NCBI GenBank assembly: GCA_050953405.1 | Contig: JBMNMP010000003.1 | Location: 62,001-126,000 of the forward strand | Source: RUG100 sp050953405 | GTDB lineage: Bacteria; Bacillota; Clostridia; Peptostreptococcales; Anaerovoracaceae | Direction of reading: 5' to 3' | Length of the DNA stretch: 64,000 bases | In this document: piece by piece, positions 17,128-30,999 of the stretch | Position numbering within the stretch: position 1 is the first letter of the stretch | How the letters are laid out: every line of letters starts with the position of its first letter | Notes under the pieces: model-generated | What the model saw: only the letters and a program-made list of their open reading frames with translations | Told to the model about the DNA's origin: nothing | Databases searched by the model: none | Position numbers and translations under genes: made by a program

Positions 17128-17136
17128 GGAGGAATT

Positions 17137-17781
17137 ATGAATTTAGTATTGCTGGGACCGCCGGGAGCCGGCAAAGGCACACAGGCGGCACAGCTGATAA
17201 AGCAGTATGATATCCCTCACATCTCTACGGGAGATATCTTCCGTGAGAACATTAAGAACGGTACCGAGCTGGGCAACAAGGCAAAGGCACACATGGATAA
17301 AGGCGAACTGGTACCTGACAGCCTGGTCATCGAGATAGCACTCGACAGACTGGACAAAGACGACTGCAAGGATGGATTCCTGCTGGACGGATTCCCGAGA
17401 ACAGTTCAGCAAGCCGAAGCTCTGGACGAATATCTGGAGAAAAAGGGCAAAAAACTGGACAAAGTATTGGACATCAACGTAGAAAAGGATATACTGGTGG
17501 ATAGGCTTACTACACGCAGAGTCTGCAAAGCGTGCGGCGCCACTTACAACATCAAGGGAATGCCTCCCAAGAAGGAAGGCATTTGTGACGTGTGCGGCGG
17601 CGAACTGTACCAGAGAGCCGATGACACCGAAGAGACTGTCAACAACCGTATAGAGGTATACAATTCGCAGACGAAGCCTCTCATCGATTATTACGACAAA
17701 GCGGGCAACATTGCGCATTTAGATGGATCTCAGGGATATGAGAAACTGTTTGAAGAAATAGTGGGGATTCTGGGTGCATAA
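17137..17781 (+). CDS. adk: adenylate kinase with zinc-binding LID
   Basis: A 214-residue long-form adenylate kinase (ATP + AMP to 2 ADP). The P-loop GPPGAGKGTQA is at residues 7-17, and DGFPRTVQQAEAL at about residue 84 binds AMP. The LID domain has four cysteines, Cys130, Cys133, Cys150 and Cys153, which bind structural zinc as in many Gram-positive enzymes. Nine nt after secY. Confidence 0.98.
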   Translation: MNLVLLGPPGAGKGTQAAQLIKQYDIPHISTGDIFRENIKNGTELGNKAKAHMDKGELVPDSLVIEIALDRLDKDDCKDGFLLDGFPRTVQQAEALDEYLEKKGKKLDKVLDINVEKDILVDRLTTRRVCKACGATYNIKGMPPKKEGICDVCGGELYQRADDTEETVNNRIEVYNSQTKPLIDYYDKAGNIAHLDGSQGYEKLFEEIVGILGA

Positions 17782-17783
17782 AT

Positions 17784-18539
17784 ATGATTAACATCAAAGG
17801 TGATTATGAAATCGATTTGATGAGGAAATCCGGCAGGGTGACCGGGTACATACTGAAAGAGCTGGAGGATTTTATCAAGCCGGGGATTACCACTATGGAT
17901 ATCGACCGGCATGTGGAACAGATCATTCGAAAGAATGGTATGGTCCCCACCTTCAAAGACTATCAGGGCTATCCGGCCAATGTGTGCGCATCTGTTAATG
18001 AAGAGATCGTACACGGTATTCCCTCGGAGAACCGCAGACTGGAAGAAGGAGACATAATCAGCGTTGACATCGGCAGCACTTATAAAGGATACGTGAGTGA
18101 TGCGGCGAGAACGTATGCGGTCGGAAAGATCGCAGACAATGCGCGCGACCTGATAGAATCGGCAGAGAGAGCGTTCTTTGCCGGCCTTGAATACTGCAGG
18201 CCGGGAAACCGGCTCAGCGATATATCGCATGCAATACAGGAGAGCGTCGAAGCGGATGGCTACGGTGTAGTCAGAGAGCTGGTCGGACATGGAGTCGGCA
18301 GCAGGATGCATGAAGATCCTCAGATACCGAACTACGGAAAGGCCGGACGCGGGCCGCGCATAGCCAAAGGCATGGTGTTCGCTATTGAGCCCATGATCAC
18401 AGAGGGTTCGTATGAAATAAAAGCCCGTAAAGACGGGTGGACGATCAGCACTGCCGACGGCAAGCTGGCCGCTCATTACGAAAATACTGTTGTAATCACT
18501 GACGGTGAGCCTGAACTGCTCACCCTGTATGATGAATAG
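17784..18539 (+). CDS. map: type I methionine aminopeptidase
   Basis: A 251-residue MetAP. The pita-bread metal ligands are recognizable in SVDIGSTYKGYVSDAART (two aspartates), GHGVGSRMHEDP (His) and FAIEPMIT (Glu), with a last Glu in HYENTVVIT. It removes the initiator Met from nascent chains. No N-terminal zinc-finger extension. Separated from adk by two bases. Confidence 0.97.
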   Translation: MINIKGDYEIDLMRKSGRVTGYILKELEDFIKPGITTMDIDRHVEQIIRKNGMVPTFKDYQGYPANVCASVNEEIVHGIPSENRRLEEGDIISVDIGSTYKGYVSDAARTYAVGKIADNARDLIESAERAFFAGLEYCRPGNRLSDISHAIQESVEADGYGVVRELVGHGVGSRMHEDPQIPNYGKAGRGPRIAKGMVFAIEPMITEGSYEIKARKDGWTISTADGKLAAHYENTVVITDGEPELLTLYDE

Positions 18540-18554
18540 AGGTGAATGTAAGTT

Positions 18555-18779
18555 ATGTCGAAGAAAGATGTAATCGAGGCTGAAGGCGTCGTTGTCGATG
18601 CGCAGCCGAACGCAATGTTCGTAGTTGAACTGGAAGGCACCGGACATCAGATCCTGGCGACCGTTTCCGGAAAGATAAGAATGAACTTCATAAGGATACT
18701 GCCGGGGGACAAGGTAAAGGTAGAGATATCTCCCTATGATCTGTCCAGAGGCAGGATCACCTGGAGAGATAAAGGCTAA
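18555..18779 (+). CDS. infA: translation initiation factor IF-1
   Basis: A 74-residue S1/OB-fold protein. KKDVIEAEGVVVDAQPNAMF and SGKIRMNFIRILPGDKVKVE, SPYDLSRGRITWR are all IF-1 signatures. The GTGHQ insertion in the beta2-beta3 loop is one residue longer than in many relatives. IF-1 covers the 30S A site during initiation. Confidence 0.97.
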   Translation: MSKKDVIEAEGVVVDAQPNAMFVVELEGTGHQILATVSGKIRMNFIRILPGDKVKVEISPYDLSRGRITWRDKG

Positions 18780-18791
18780 AGGAGGTTTAAG

Positions 18792-18905
18792 ATGAAAGTA
18801 AGAGCATCTGTAAAGCCTATGTGCGAAAAGTGCAAAGTCATTAAGAGAAATGGCAAGGTCATGGTTATCTGTGAGAACCCGAAGCACAAACAGAAGCAAG
18901 GTTAA
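18792..18905 (+). CDS. rpmJ: 50S ribosomal protein L36, zinc type
   Basis: A 37-residue protein, MKVRASVKPMCEKCKVIKR followed by NGKVMVICENPKHKQKQG. Cys11, Cys14, Cys27 and a His near position 32 form the zinc site, so this is the C+ form. AGGAGGT at 18780-18785 precedes the ATG. The gene fills the usual slot between infA and rpsM. Confidence 0.97.
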   Translation: MKVRASVKPMCEKCKVIKRNGKVMVICENPKHKQKQG

Positions 18906-19016
18906 ATCGTTAAAGCAAGCCGCGTGCTGCGGTCAAAGTAAACATCCCGTTTATATTGCGCCCGGGGCGGACGGCCCAGACGGATGCGCGACGGAAGATG
19001 GGAACAGGAGGAAAAT

Positions 19017-19394
19017 ATGGCTCGTATAGCCGGAGTAGACTTACCAAATGGTAAAAGAGTAGACATCGGCCTGACCTATATCTACGGAATAGGCAGGGCG
19101 ACAGCTGCTGTGATCCTCGACAAAGCAGGCGTTGATCCTTCCACAAGGGTCAAAGATCTGACAGAAGAGGAAGCAGGAAAAATCAGGCGCATCATCGACG
19201 ATGAGTACATGGTTGAAGGTGATCTCAGAAGAGATGTGAACCTGAACATCAAGAGACTGATGGAAATCGGATGCTACAGAGGCATCAGACACAGAAGAGG
19301 ACTGCCCGTAAGAGGACAGAATTCCAAGACGAACGCCAGAACCCGCAAGGGACCCAAGAAGACCGTGGGTCGCAAGAAGAAGGCAACATTATAA
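19017..19394 (+). CDS. rpsM: 30S ribosomal protein S13
   Basis: A 125-residue S13: ARIAGVDLPNGKRVDIGLTYIYGIG and the C-terminal GIRHRRGLPVRGQNSKTNARTRKG. It contacts P-site tRNA and bridges to L5. The start is set at 19017 behind AGGAGG; upstream in-frame codons from 18984 lack a ribosome binding site and do not match the family. A 111-nt spacer separates it from rpmJ. Confidence 0.97.
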   Translation: MARIAGVDLPNGKRVDIGLTYIYGIGRATAAVILDKAGVDPSTRVKDLTEEEAGKIRRIIDDEYMVEGDLRRDVNLNIKRLMEIGCYRGIRHRRGLPVRGQNSKTNARTRKGPKKTVGRKKKATL

Positions 19395-19411
19395 GAAGGA
19401 GGTAGCGTAAA

Positions 19412-19810
19412 ATGGCTAAAGCGGCAAAGAAAGCTGTTAGAAAAAAGAAAAAAGAACGTAAAAATGTTGAAAAAGGCCAGGCTCATATCCAGGCTACCTT
19501 CAACAACACTCTGGTTACTCTTACTGACCAGACCGGTAATGCCCTTTCATGGTCCAGCGCCGGTTCGCTCGGTTTCAAGGGCTCCAGAAAGTCCACACCT
19601 TTCGCGGCTCAGATGGCAGCAGAAGAAGCAGCCAAGGGAGCTATGGAGCACGGACTCAAGACAGTAGAAGTATTCGTTAAAGGACCGGGATCCGGCAGAG
19701 AAGCTGCGATCAGGGCGCTGCAGGCTGCAGGCCTGAACATCACCATGATCAAGGATATCACGCCGATACCGCACAACGGATGCAGGCCACCGAAGAGAAG
19801 AAGAGTCTGA
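19412..19810 (+). CDS. rpsK: 30S ribosomal protein S11
   Basis: A 132-residue S11 with a basic N-terminus, then AHIQATFNNTLVTLTDQTGN, FKGSRKSTPFAAQMAAE and the terminal ITPIPHNGCRPPKRRRV. It forms the platform and lines the mRNA exit. Confidence 0.98.
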   Translation: MAKAAKKAVRKKKKERKNVEKGQAHIQATFNNTLVTLTDQTGNALSWSSAGSLGFKGSRKSTPFAAQMAAEEAAKGAMEHGLKTVEVFVKGPGSGREAAIRALQAAGLNITMIKDITPIPHNGCRPPKRRRV

Positions 19811-19830
19811 TGAAAGGAGGAAACTGAGAA

Positions 19831-20421
19831 ATGGCAGTAAACAGAGAACCAATATTAAAGAGATGCAGATCACTGCAGATAGACCCCAGTCACCTGGGAA
19901 TCTTCAAGGAGTCCAAGAGGACTTCGCAGAGGAACACCCGCAGAAAGATGAGTGACTATGCTCTGCAGCTTCGCGAAAAGCAGAGAGCAAAGTTTATTTA
20001 CGGAGTTCTTGAAAAGCAGTTTAGAAATACATTTGAAAAAGCTGAAAAGAAAAAGGGTATCACCGGTGAAAACCTGCTGGTAATGCTGGAAGAAAGACTG
20101 GACAACGTAGTTTACAGAATGGGTCTGTGCACTACAAGGAGAGAAGCCAGACAGCTGGTAGTGCATCGTCACTACACAGTCAACGGCAAGATCGTAAATA
20201 TCCCGTCATATCAGGTAAAGCCCGGTGATGTTATAAAGGTAAAGGAAAAGAGCGCTAGCTCTCCGAAATTCAAGGAAATCAAGGAGATGGAAGTCGGCGT
20301 ACCCGGATGGTTGAGCGTCGATAGAGAGAAACTTGAAGGAAAGGTACTGTCCGATCCGACCAGAGATCAGATCGACACGCCGATAGAAGAGCACTTGATC
20401 GTTGAATTGTACTCCAAGTAA
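19831..20421 (+). CDS. rpsD: 30S ribosomal protein S4, zinc-free type
   Basis: A 196-residue S4 with the S4 RNA-binding fold (RLDNVVYRMGLCTTRREARQLVVHRHYTVNG at about residues 90-120). The N-terminal domain lacks the CxxC pairs seen in zinc-containing S4, so it is the C- form, in contrast with the zinc-type S14 and L36 here. It nucleates 30S assembly. Confidence 0.97.
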   Translation: MAVNREPILKRCRSLQIDPSHLGIFKESKRTSQRNTRRKMSDYALQLREKQRAKFIYGVLEKQFRNTFEKAEKKKGITGENLLVMLEERLDNVVYRMGLCTTRREARQLVVHRHYTVNGKIVNIPSYQVKPGDVIKVKEKSASSPKFKEIKEMEVGVPGWLSVDREKLEGKVLSDPTRDQIDTPIEEHLIVELYSK

Positions 20422-20439
20422 GCTGAAAGGAGGATCTTA

Positions 20440-21390
20440 ATGATCGAAATAGAAAAACCGACAATTGAATGTATAACATCAGATGATGATGTCAATTACG
20501 GAAAATTCATCGTCGAACCTCTGGAAAGAGGATACGGTATAACTCTGGGGAACAGCATGAGAAGAATACTGCTGAGCTCTCTGCCGGGTGCTGCAGTCAC
20601 CTCGGTGAAGATCGACGGTATACTTCACGAGTTTTCAACGATACCGGGCGTTAAAGAAGATGTTACTGAGATCATATTGAACCTCAAGAAGCTGGCGATC
20701 AGACTGAACGGATCAGAGAATACCAAGAGGGTCATCATCAACGCAGTGGGACCGAAAGAGGTAACTGCTGCCGACATCATCGGTGATGGCGACATGGAAA
20801 TCTTCAATCCGGATCTCCATCTGGCAACGCTGGAGGAGAATGCTACACTGGTAATGGAGATCAGCCTTGCGAAGGGCAGGGGCTATGTGCCTGCTGACCA
20901 GAACAAGACTGAGAGCACACCGATTGCAGTAATTCCGGTAGATTCCATTTACACTCCGGTCAGGAAGGTCAATTTTACGGTTGAGGACACCAGAGTAGGT
21001 CAGGTGACCGACTACGACAGGCTGATCCTTGAGATATGGACAGATGGTTCCATTACTCCAAAGGAAGGCGTGTCCATCGGTGCAAAAATCATGCAGGAGC
21101 ATTTGAACCTGTTCATACAGCTGACCGACAGCGCAGAAGGCATGGAAATCATGGTCGAACAGGAAGAGGACCAGAAAGAAAAGGCCCTTGAGATGACCAT
21201 CGAAGAACTGGAGCTTTCAGTTCGTTCATTCAACTGCCTGAAGCGGGCGTCCATAAATACGGTAGAAGAACTTACACATAAATCCGAGGAGGACATGATG
21301 AAAGTCAGGAACCTCGGAAAGAAGTCTCTCGATGAAGTCAAGCAGAAGCTGGAAGAGCTGGGACTGAGCTTGAGAGAGACAGACGAGTAG
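20440..21390 (+). CDS. rpoA: RNA polymerase alpha subunit
   Basis: A 316-residue alpha subunit. The N-terminal dimerization domain shows VEPLERGYGITLGNSMRRILLSSLPGAAV at about residues 24-52. The C-terminal domain has ELELSVRSFNCLKRASINTVEELT and RNLGKKSLDEVKQKLEELGL, the DNA and activator contact surface. Ordinary length. Located between rpsD and rplQ. Confidence 0.98.
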   Translation: MIEIEKPTIECITSDDDVNYGKFIVEPLERGYGITLGNSMRRILLSSLPGAAVTSVKIDGILHEFSTIPGVKEDVTEIILNLKKLAIRLNGSENTKRVIINAVGPKEVTAADIIGDGDMEIFNPDLHLATLEENATLVMEISLAKGRGYVPADQNKTESTPIAVIPVDSIYTPVRKVNFTVEDTRVGQVTDYDRLILEIWTDGSITPKEGVSIGAKIMQEHLNLFIQLTDSAEGMEIMVEQEEDQKEKALEMTIEELELSVRSFNCLKRASINTVEELTHKSEEDMMKVRNLGKKSLDEVKQKLEELGLSLRETDE

Positions 21391-21405
21391 AGAAAGGAGA
21401 GCAAC

Positions 21406-21747
21406 ATGCCAGGCTATAGAAAACTGGGCAGAAAATCGGCTCATAGAAAGTCTATGCTGAGAAATCTGGTAACGGATCTTCTGAGAGAAGAGAGAATCAC
21501 TACGACTGACACAAGAGCCAAGGAAGCCGGAAGACAAGCTGAAAAGATGATCACGCTCGCAAAGCGCGGTGATCTTCACGCAAGACGTAAGGTACTTGCT
21601 TATGTATATGACGAAGACGTGGTGACCAAGCTGTTTGAGGAGATCGCACCAAAGTATGCGGACCGCGACGGCGGCTACACGAGGATCCTCAAGCTGGGAC
21701 CCCGCAGGGGCGATGACGCAGAGGAAGTATTCCTCGAACTCGTTTAG
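21406..21747 (+). CDS. rplQ: 50S ribosomal protein L17
   Basis: A 113-residue L17: MPGYRKLGRKSAHRKSMLRNL and the C-terminal DRDGGYTRILKLGPRRGDDAEEVFLELV. It is the last gene of the ribosomal superoperon and is followed by an intrinsic terminator. Confidence 0.97.
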   Translation: MPGYRKLGRKSAHRKSMLRNLVTDLLREERITTTDTRAKEAGRQAEKMITLAKRGDLHARRKVLAYVYDEDVVTKLFEEIAPKYADRDGGYTRILKLGPRRGDDAEEVFLELV

Positions 21748-21767
21748 TCGATAAGAAGAAAATCATG

Positions 21768-21798
21768 ACAGACAGTGCCTCAGGGTGCTGTCTGTTTT
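21768..21798 (+). terminator. intrinsic terminator of the ribosomal superoperon
   Basis: ACAGACAG (21768-21775) pairs with CTGTCTGT (21788-21795), with further wobble pairs inside, followed by TTTTGT. It lies 20 nt after rplQ. Confidence 0.7.
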
Positions 21799-21835
21799 GT
21801 ATTGAGGATGCGATAGTGATCAAGGAGTGAAAGTG

Positions 21836-23815
21836 ATGGAGCATAAATGTGAACTGCTGGCGCCGGCCGGCGGTATGAAGCAGCTGAAAGCTGCGGTAGA
21901 AAACGGAGCGGATGCCGTGTATCTGGGCGGCCGGCTTTTCAATGCCAGAATGAATGCGGACAATTTCGGGTACCGGGAGATGCGCGAGGCCATCGCTTAT
22001 GCCCACCTCCGGGGAGTGAAAATACACGTCACCCTGAACACGCTGCTGACTGACGAAGAGCTGCCTCAGGCGCTTGAATATGCGGCGGAGCTGTACCGTC
22101 AGGGAGCCGATGCCCTGATAGTGCAGGACCTGGGTCTCGCGAGGCTGATCAGGCGTTATCTCCCTGGGCTGCCGCTGCACCTTTCCACGCAGGGGACCGT
22201 ATACAATGCGAGCGGAGTCCGCGCCGCCGCTGCGCTGGGATTCAGCCGGGCAGTGCTGGCCAGGGAGCTGTCGCTGCAGGAAATCGCAGAGATCACGGCA
22301 GAGAAAGCCTGTGAGATCGAGGTCTTCTGTCACGGAGCGCTCTGCATCTGTTATTCCGGGCAGTGCCAGCTGTCGCGGGCCATAGGCGGACGCAGCGGCA
22401 ACCGCGGTCAATGCGCACAGCCATGCCGGCTGCCTTACCGCAATGAAAAGGGCGAGGCGGGATACTGGCTGTCTCCGAAGGATCTGTGTACCATCGACTA
22501 TCTGCCGCAGCTGGTGGACGCCGGGGTGGACTCTTTGAAGATCGAAGGCCGCATGAAGTCGGCGGAGTATGTCGCCGTGGTGACTTCGATATACCGCAAG
22601 TACCTCGATATGTGCTATCAGAAGGGAGCTTACCATGTTAGCCGGCGCGACCGGGAGACCCTGGCTCAGGTGTTCAACCGCGGGGGCTTTACCAGCGGAT
22701 ATCTTGCGGGCGATCCCGGCGCGGATCTGCTGTCGGGTGAGCTGCCAAAGCATCAGGGTATTTATGTGGGCAAGGTGATCGCGCCGCGGGGACGCGGCCT
22801 TGTCGATATCGAGACTGACCGCGGGATCGTGCAGGGCGACGGTGTCGAAATACATGCGCGGAGGATGACAGGGAATGTGATCACTTTTGTGCAGCAGCTG
22901 GGGAAGGGGCGCCAGAGGATCGGTGACATCCGCGGGCGGGTGGCTCCCGGAGATAAGGTATACCGGATCACCGATTCCGTGCTCATGAGAGCCGCCAGAT
23001 CGACTTTTGAAGGTGATGGGCAGCGAAAGAGCATCGTGGATATGACCTTCATAATGAAAACGGATACAGCGCCGCTGCTGCGCCTCATATGCGGCGATCA
23101 ACGGGCAGAGGTATCGGGCAGCAGGCTGCCGCAGCAAGCCCGCACCAGGGCTCTTGATGAAGAGCTGGTCAGGCGTCAGCTGCAGAAGACCGGAGGCACT
23201 GCATTCAAGGCGGGAAAAATCAAAACGGTACTGGACGGGGGACTCTCACTGCCGGCATCGGAGCTGAACCATCTGCGCAGGGCGGGCCTCAAAGCACTGG
23301 AGAGCGAAATGCTGCGGGAACGCAGGACGGGCAGGATACCGCATATCGAATGCGGTCCCCTTCACTTTGAATGCGGAACACCGGAGGGGATACTGCGACT
23401 GCCGCCGGTGACCCGCGGAGAGCTCGACAGGAAGATTGCGGACAGGCTGAAAGCCGGGAAGGATATACCGGGTGAGATCCTGGTAGAGAACCTGGGCTGG
23501 ATCCGCGAGCTGCGGCAGGCCGGGGCCGCGGTATACGGCGGTGCGGGGCTCAATGTATATAACTCGGAGGCAAAACGCGCAGTCGAGAGCCTGTGTGCCG
23601 TATGCACAGAGCCTTCAAGAGAAGCGATGGCAGAGGCGGACCTTTTGATGGTGACCGAACATCCGGTGAAAGCGAAGCGGCTCACCGACAGGATGGGCCA
23701 GGAATACGAGGTCCATCGGGGCAGATACGGGGACCAGACATACATCATAAAGGCGGGTACCAGAGTGCCCGAAGCCCTCAAAGAGGCCTCAAAAAAGCCA
23801 TCTGAAAAAAGCTGA
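21836..23815 (+). CDS. U32 peptidase-family protein (RNA hydroxylation type) with C-terminal DUF3656
   Basis: A 659-residue protein. The N-terminal LLAPAGGMKQLKAAVENGADAVYLGG and the signature EVFCHGALCICYSGQC...GRSGNRGQCAQPCR at about residues 166-202 define the U32 family; its cysteines probably hold an Fe-S cluster. Members with this long form (RlhA/TrhP types) hydroxylate 23S rRNA or tRNA pyrimidines in a prephenate-dependent way; none is convincingly a protease. The C-terminal ~300 residues fit DUF3656. ATG 21836 is preferred over GTG 21827 because AAGGAG ends right at the latter. It lies directly upstream of the rRNA operon. Confidence 0.88.
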   Translation: MEHKCELLAPAGGMKQLKAAVENGADAVYLGGRLFNARMNADNFGYREMREAIAYAHLRGVKIHVTLNTLLTDEELPQALEYAAELYRQGADALIVQDLGLARLIRRYLPGLPLHLSTQGTVYNASGVRAAAALGFSRAVLARELSLQEIAEITAEKACEIEVFCHGALCICYSGQCQLSRAIGGRSGNRGQCAQPCRLPYRNEKGEAGYWLSPKDLCTIDYLPQLVDAGVDSLKIEGRMKSAEYVAVVTSIYRKYLDMCYQKGAYHVSRRDRETLAQVFNRGGFTSGYLAGDPGADLLSGELPKHQGIYVGKVIAPRGRGLVDIETDRGIVQGDGVEIHARRMTGNVITFVQQLGKGRQRIGDIRGRVAPGDKVYRITDSVLMRAARSTFEGDGQRKSIVDMTFIMKTDTAPLLRLICGDQRAEVSGSRLPQQARTRALDEELVRRQLQKTGGTAFKAGKIKTVLDGGLSLPASELNHLRRAGLKALESEMLRERRTGRIPHIECGPLHFECGTPEGILRLPPVTRGELDRKIADRLKAGKDIPGEILVENLGWIRELRQAGAAVYGGAGLNVYNSEAKRAVESLCAVCTEPSREAMAEADLLMVTEHPVKAKRLTDRMGQEYEVHRGRYGDQTYIIKAGTRVPEALKEASKKPSEKS

Positions 23816-23834
23816 AATAATTCGCGAAAAGGTG

Positions 23835-23863
23835 TTGACAAGCGGGCGAGAAATTAGTATTAT
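23835..23863 (+). promoter_or_regulatory. rRNA promoter P1
   Basis: Consensus TTGACA (23835-23840), 17-nt spacer, TATTAT (23858-23863). Twenty nt after the preceding gene. Confidence 0.85.
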
Positions 23864-23955
23864 ATACAAGCTGTCGCAAGAGAGCGGGGCCCGAAAAGGC
23901 CCTAAGGAGCAAGCGAAGGCGGCTAAAAAAGTTTTGAAAAAAACGAAAAAAGCCA

Positions 23956-23984
23956 TTGACAAGAAGAGCTCAAAGCGATAGAAT
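23956..23984 (+). promoter_or_regulatory. rRNA promoter P2
   Basis: Consensus TTGACA (23956-23961), 17-nt spacer, TAGAAT (23979-23984). Tandem promoters 121 bp apart are typical of rRNA operons. Confidence 0.85.
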
Positions 23985-24263
23985 AACAGAGCACGCTAAA
24001 AAGAGCGAAGAGTTCGAAAACGGCGTGATGAACCTTGAAAACAACATAGTGTAGAAATTTAGTCATAAAGATGCGAGAGCATCAAGAACTAAAAAGAAAC
24101 GATCATGGACAATTGCAACGCAAGAGAAAATGAGAGTTTCCGACAATTTCTAAACGAACCAAACAATAATTCGGAACGAATTAGCAAAAGGCGCGAAAGC
24201 GTGAAAGAGTTCATAGAGATCGAACAAAAAGACTGATCGCGAGAGATCGCAATTAGATAAATC

Positions 24264-29166
<4,903 letters not shown>

Positions 29167-29234
29167 AATGGTTTCTAAGGAAGACAGAAAGACACATGAG
29201 TAGGACATTCAGTTTTGAGGGTACATGACCCCAT

Positions 29235-29351
<117 letters not shown>

Positions 29352-29391
29352 TAATAATCAGCGGGAGGACACCGCAAGGTGCCCTCTTTGC

Positions 29392-29466
29392 GGCCCTGTG
29401 GTCAAGCGGTTAAGACACCGCCCTTTCACGGCGGTAACCCGAGTTCGATTCTCGGCAGGGTCACCA
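29392..29466 (+). tRNA. tRNA-Glu (anticodon TTC)
   Basis: GGCCCTG pairs with CAGGGTC (29456-29462), discriminator A and encoded CCA follow. The anticodon loop CTTTCAC gives TTC. It is the distal gene of the rRNA operon. Confidence 0.96.
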
Positions 29467-29476
29467 GTAAAAAGAG

Positions 29477-29506
29477 ACTGTATCTGATAAAGATACAGTT
29501 TTTTTA
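29477..29506 (+). terminator. rRNA operon terminator
   Basis: ACTGTATCT (29477-29485), loop GATAA, AGATACAGT (29491-29499), then seven T. A perfect 9-bp stem, 11 nt after tRNA-Glu. Confidence 0.95.
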
Positions 29507-29602
29507 TTGCTATGGAGGGCGTCAGCAGCTGACGAAGCTTACCTAATATAAATATTACGAATCGCGCATAGGCAATTAACGATAAACGTTCATTTTACTG
29601 AT

Positions 29603-29636
29603 TTCGAGCCGGCCCCATGATGGAGACCGGCTCGAA
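29603..29636 (-). other. 10-bp stem-loop downstream of the zinc operon
   Basis: TTCGAGCCGG (29603-29612) is a perfect complement of CCGGCTCGAA (29627-29636), 14-nt loop, four bases past the last gene of the minus-strand operon. There is no T-run on either strand, so it could stabilize the 3' end rather than act as a standard terminator. Confidence 0.5.
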
Positions 29637-29639
29637 TAT

Positions 29640-30176
29640 TCACTGAGAGACGAACTCTGCACCGCGTTTTGTCTTTACTTTGAGAGAGGTGACCTCAAGA
29701 TACAGATCCGTGGAGTTCCCCTCCTTGATCAGTTCCGGTGTACCGGTCACTCTGATCCAGGCATTTTCTCCGGGGAATTCTCCATCATACTTCAACAAGA
29801 AACCTCCCCAGCCATCGTTGCCGCAGCAGCCAGGTCCCTTGCGGTAGACAACGGGGACGCTGCGGCTGCCATCCGCGGAATCGAATCGCGTGAACATCCC
29901 TTCCACGATGATAGTTTTGTCCTTGTAGCTGTCAAAGTTGCAGTAGATGTCGTTGATCTGGGTCAGGAACATTTTTTCGCTTATTTCCAGAACATCTCCA
30001 TCATCCTTGTGCGAGGGCGGTGACTTTTTTGAGCGTGTGGAACCTGAAGCAGATGCCTTGCTGCCGGAACCGCGCGGCGGCGTTTTGGATACCGTTTTGG
30101 CGCCCGGAGTGCCGCAGGCGGTGAGGCTTATCAAGAGCAGGATGACAGGTAACAGGATCTTCATTTTTTTAAGCAT
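29640..30176 (-). CDS. lipoprotein with DUF1980-like C-terminal domain, zinc operon
   Basis: A 178-residue secreted lipoprotein. The signal peptide ends in the lipobox LTAC with Cys21. A Ser/Lys/Pro-rich linker runs to about residue 55. The C-terminal domain, with DIYCNFDSYKDKTIIVEGMF and YRKGPGCCGNDGWGGFLL, resembles the DUF1980/TIGR03943 C-terminal domain. The GPGCCGNDGWG stretch could bind metal, which is inference. AGGAGT 8 nt upstream supports the start. The gene overlaps znuB by 8 nt and closes the operon, so it probably helps zinc capture or sensing at the cell surface. Confidence 0.75.
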   Translation of the reverse strand: MLKKMKILLPVILLLISLTACGTPGAKTVSKTPPRGSGSKASASGSTRSKKSPPSHKDDGDVLEISEKMFLTQINDIYCNFDSYKDKTIIVEGMFTRFDSADGSRSVPVVYRKGPGCCGNDGWGGFLLKYDGEFPGENAWIRVTGTPELIKEGNSTDLYLEVTSLKVKTKRGAEFVSQ

Positions 30177-30999
30177 GGTGAACGACTCCTTTCAAAGTTC
30201 GTATGAGCCAGAATATAAAGAATACAATTATGTTGCAAATCACAATGCTGGCTCCCGTGGGGGAGGCCCGGGCATATGAAATGGTTAGTCCTATCCAGAG
30301 ACAGATCACTGATATGATCGCCGAACTGACGATCACGGCATGGAATTTTTTGCACAGCCTCATGGAGCTGAGTGCGGGGAATACAATGAGACTGGTTATC
30401 AGAAGTGCGCCCATCATCCGCATGCCGAGAACGATTATCAATGCTGTCAGCAGTGCGATGAGCATATTATAGAGACCGGCTCTGGTGCCCGTCGCCCTGG
30501 CAAAGTTCTCATCAAAGGTGACTGCAAAGATGCGGTTGTAGAAGAGAATGTACAATATCAGTACGCTGACGGAGATGGCGATGCTCAGCCTGACATCGCT
30601 CTGCGACATGCTGAGTATGCTGCCAAACAGGTAATTGCAGACATCCGTGTTCATTCCCGTAGTTATCGATATGATCATGACGCCGACGGCGAGTGCACCT
30701 GTCGATATGAGGGCAATAGCGGCGTCACCTCTGATCTTGCTGCTTTCGCTGATACGCAGCAGCAGGAAGGCCGCCAGGATCACTACAGGTATGGAGACCG
30801 GCAGCGGCGCCACGTTCAGGGCAGTCGCCAGAGCCAGAGAGCCAAAGCCTACATGTGAGAGGCCGTCGCCTATCATCGAGTATCTCTTCAAGACGAGGCT
30901 TACACCGAGCAGGGAAGAACAAAGGGCCACGATGGTGCCCACGATGAAAGCACGGATCATAAACGGATAGGAGAACATCTCACTCATCAGGTTATGCAT
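30169..30999 (-). CDS. znuB: zinc-type metal ABC transporter permease
   Basis: A 276-residue ABC-3 family permease with about eight membrane helices. VLKRYSMIGDGLSHVGFGSLALA near residues 35-57 and the C-terminal GMRMMGALLITSLIVFPALSS, which carries the coupling helix, are characteristic. It should form the channel for the zinc transporter. ATG 30999 is preferred (GGGGGT about 7 nt upstream); a GTG at 31008 is also possible. It overlaps znuC by 8 nt and the lipoprotein gene by 8 nt, giving tight coupling. Confidence 0.88.
   Translation of the reverse strand: MHNLMSEMFSYPFMIRAFIVGTIVALCSSLLGVSLVLKRYSMIGDGLSHVGFGSLALATALNVAPLPVSIPVVILAAFLLLRISESSKIRGDAAIALISTGALAVGVMIISITTGMNTDVCNYLFGSILSMSQSDVRLSIAISVSVLILYILFYNRIFAVTFDENFARATGTRAGLYNMLIALLTALIIVLGMRMMGALLITSLIVFPALSSMRLCKKFHAVIVSSAIISVICLWIGLTISYARASPTGASIVICNIIVFFIFWLIRTLKGVVHHA

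Larger units (their letters stand above)
23816..24263 (+). other. rRNA operon promoter and leader region
   Basis: This 448-nt stretch has no gene. It holds two tandem promoters, a GGGCC/GGCCC hairpin at about 23886-23905, and an A-rich leader with 16S processing sequences. I could not define boxA antitermination elements with confidence. Confidence 0.7.

Noticed and set aside
21689..23137. Long open frame on the minus strand (482 codons) over the U32 gene
   Set aside because: It is the shadow of a GC-rich coding sequence, has no family features, and runs opposite to a clear conserved protein.
29603..29636. Intrinsic terminator for the zinc operon
   Set aside because: The stem is good but neither strand has a T-run; recorded as a stem-loop only.
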